Source of the DNA: Brumimicrobium sp964585545
GTDB lineage: Bacteria > Bacteroidota > Bacteroidia > Flavobacteriales_D > Crocinitomicaceae
Assembly: GCA_964585545.1 (NCBI GenBank)
Contig: CAZPDT010000040.1
Span: forward strand, 1 to 5,546
Direction of reading: 5' to 3'
DNA length: 5,546 nucleotides
Part shown: positions 5,292-5,546 of the stretch, in pieces
Layout of the letters: each line of letters opens with the position of its first letter
How positions within the stretch are numbered: the stretch's first letter is position 1
Translations under genes and position numbers: made by a program
Notes under the pieces: model-generated
What the model was told of the DNA's origin: nothing
The model's input: only the letters and a program-made list of their open reading frames with translations
Databases searched by the model: none

Positions 5292-5546
5292 TTAATTTTT
5301 AAGTTTACTCTTCTTAAGAATATTATCATTTTTTTGATATTTAACGAAAAAAATATGCCCACAGAAGCTAACCAGCAAATAAGCGCCAGCCACGGTGAAT
5401 TTCTTCGTAGCAAGTTGATTGGTTAAAAGGAAATTGTTATCTTCGTAAGGAAGTTTATAGGTTAAAGGCGTGGCCAAGCGCTTCATTTGCCAACCGTCAA
5501 ACTGTCTAAAAACCCACCTAAATTCAACAATTTGATTGTTAATAAC
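5292..5546 (-). CDS. C-terminal part of an unidentified, possibly membrane-associated protein
   Basis: The frame is open from the right edge (5546) to the TAA at 5294-5292, giving 84 residues with the true start outside the window. The segment has an aromatic/basic part (EFRWVFRQFDGWQMKRLA), a polar middle, one hydrophobic stretch (FTVAGAYLLVSFCGHIFFV, about residues 50-68) that could cross the membrane, and a lysine-rich end. I do not recognise the family. The upstream two thirds are clearly richer in GC than the rest of the window, while the last 18 codons are AT-rich. It is not clearly part of the defence island and may be flanking chromosomal DNA. The internal ATG at 5486 is probably not the real start. 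Confidence 0.5.
   Translation of the reverse strand, partial: VINNQIVEFRWVFRQFDGWQMKRLATPLTYKLPYEDNNFLLTNQLATKKFTVAGAYLLVSFCGHIFFVKYQKNDNILKKSKLKN

Noticed and set aside
5211..5426. Plus-strand open frame of 71 codons
   Set aside because: It crosses the abiEi start, the promoter region and the opposite-strand partial gene. The translation has no domain signal.
1..5546. CRISPR array, tRNA or rRNA genes
   Set aside because: No regularly spaced direct repeats, no tRNA-like TTCGA arm with matching stems and no rRNA-like stretch were seen on either strand by eye. The only tandem repeat is the protein-level one in the kinase.

Overview
The window looks like part of a low-GC Bacteroidota genome, probably a flavobacterium-like lineage. 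The signs are strongly AT-rich DNA, A/T-rich leaders without strong Shine-Dalgarno sequences, and a good match to the Bacteroidota -7 promoter element (TAnnTTTG) before the first gene. Every supported gene lies on the minus strand, so the locus reads from right to left. It looks like an accessory defence or conflict island. I assigned all gene identities from motifs by eye, without database searches.

Right edge (5292-5546): the C-terminal end of an unidentified, probably membrane-associated protein enters from outside. Its DNA is clearly richer in GC than the rest (29 of 60 bases at 5461-5520, against 10 of 60 at 5281-5340), so the island boundary may lie near 5290-5350. Next come a candidate promoter and an 8-bp inverted repeat, then an AbiEi-like antitoxin/repressor and an AbiEii-like nucleotidyltransferase toxin that overlap by four bases (ATGA). 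This is a type IV toxin-antitoxin pair.

Centre and left (24-3770): four closely spaced genes follow. They encode a membrane-anchored Ser/Thr protein kinase with a 40-residue triple repeat and a beta-rich, SH3-like tail outside the membrane, a PP2C-type phosphatase, a HEPN-like protein with an R-x4-H motif typical of HEPN ribonucleases, and an FHA-domain protein. The FHA gene is cut off after the first half of its domain, at a point where the DNA changes into what looks like the end of an insertion sequence running off the left edge.

Working model (inference): the kinase and phosphatase set the phosphorylation state of the module, the FHA protein would read phosphothreonine, and the HEPN protein would be the RNA-cutting effector. 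The kinase's outer domain would let envelope perturbation trigger the response. No terminator or strong promoter was seen between abiEii and the kinase gene, so all six genes may share the abiEi promoter. The kinase-phosphatase-HEPN-FHA combination is the most interesting part. It is possibly an undescribed phospho-regulated HEPN system, inactivated or altered here by the FHA interruption.
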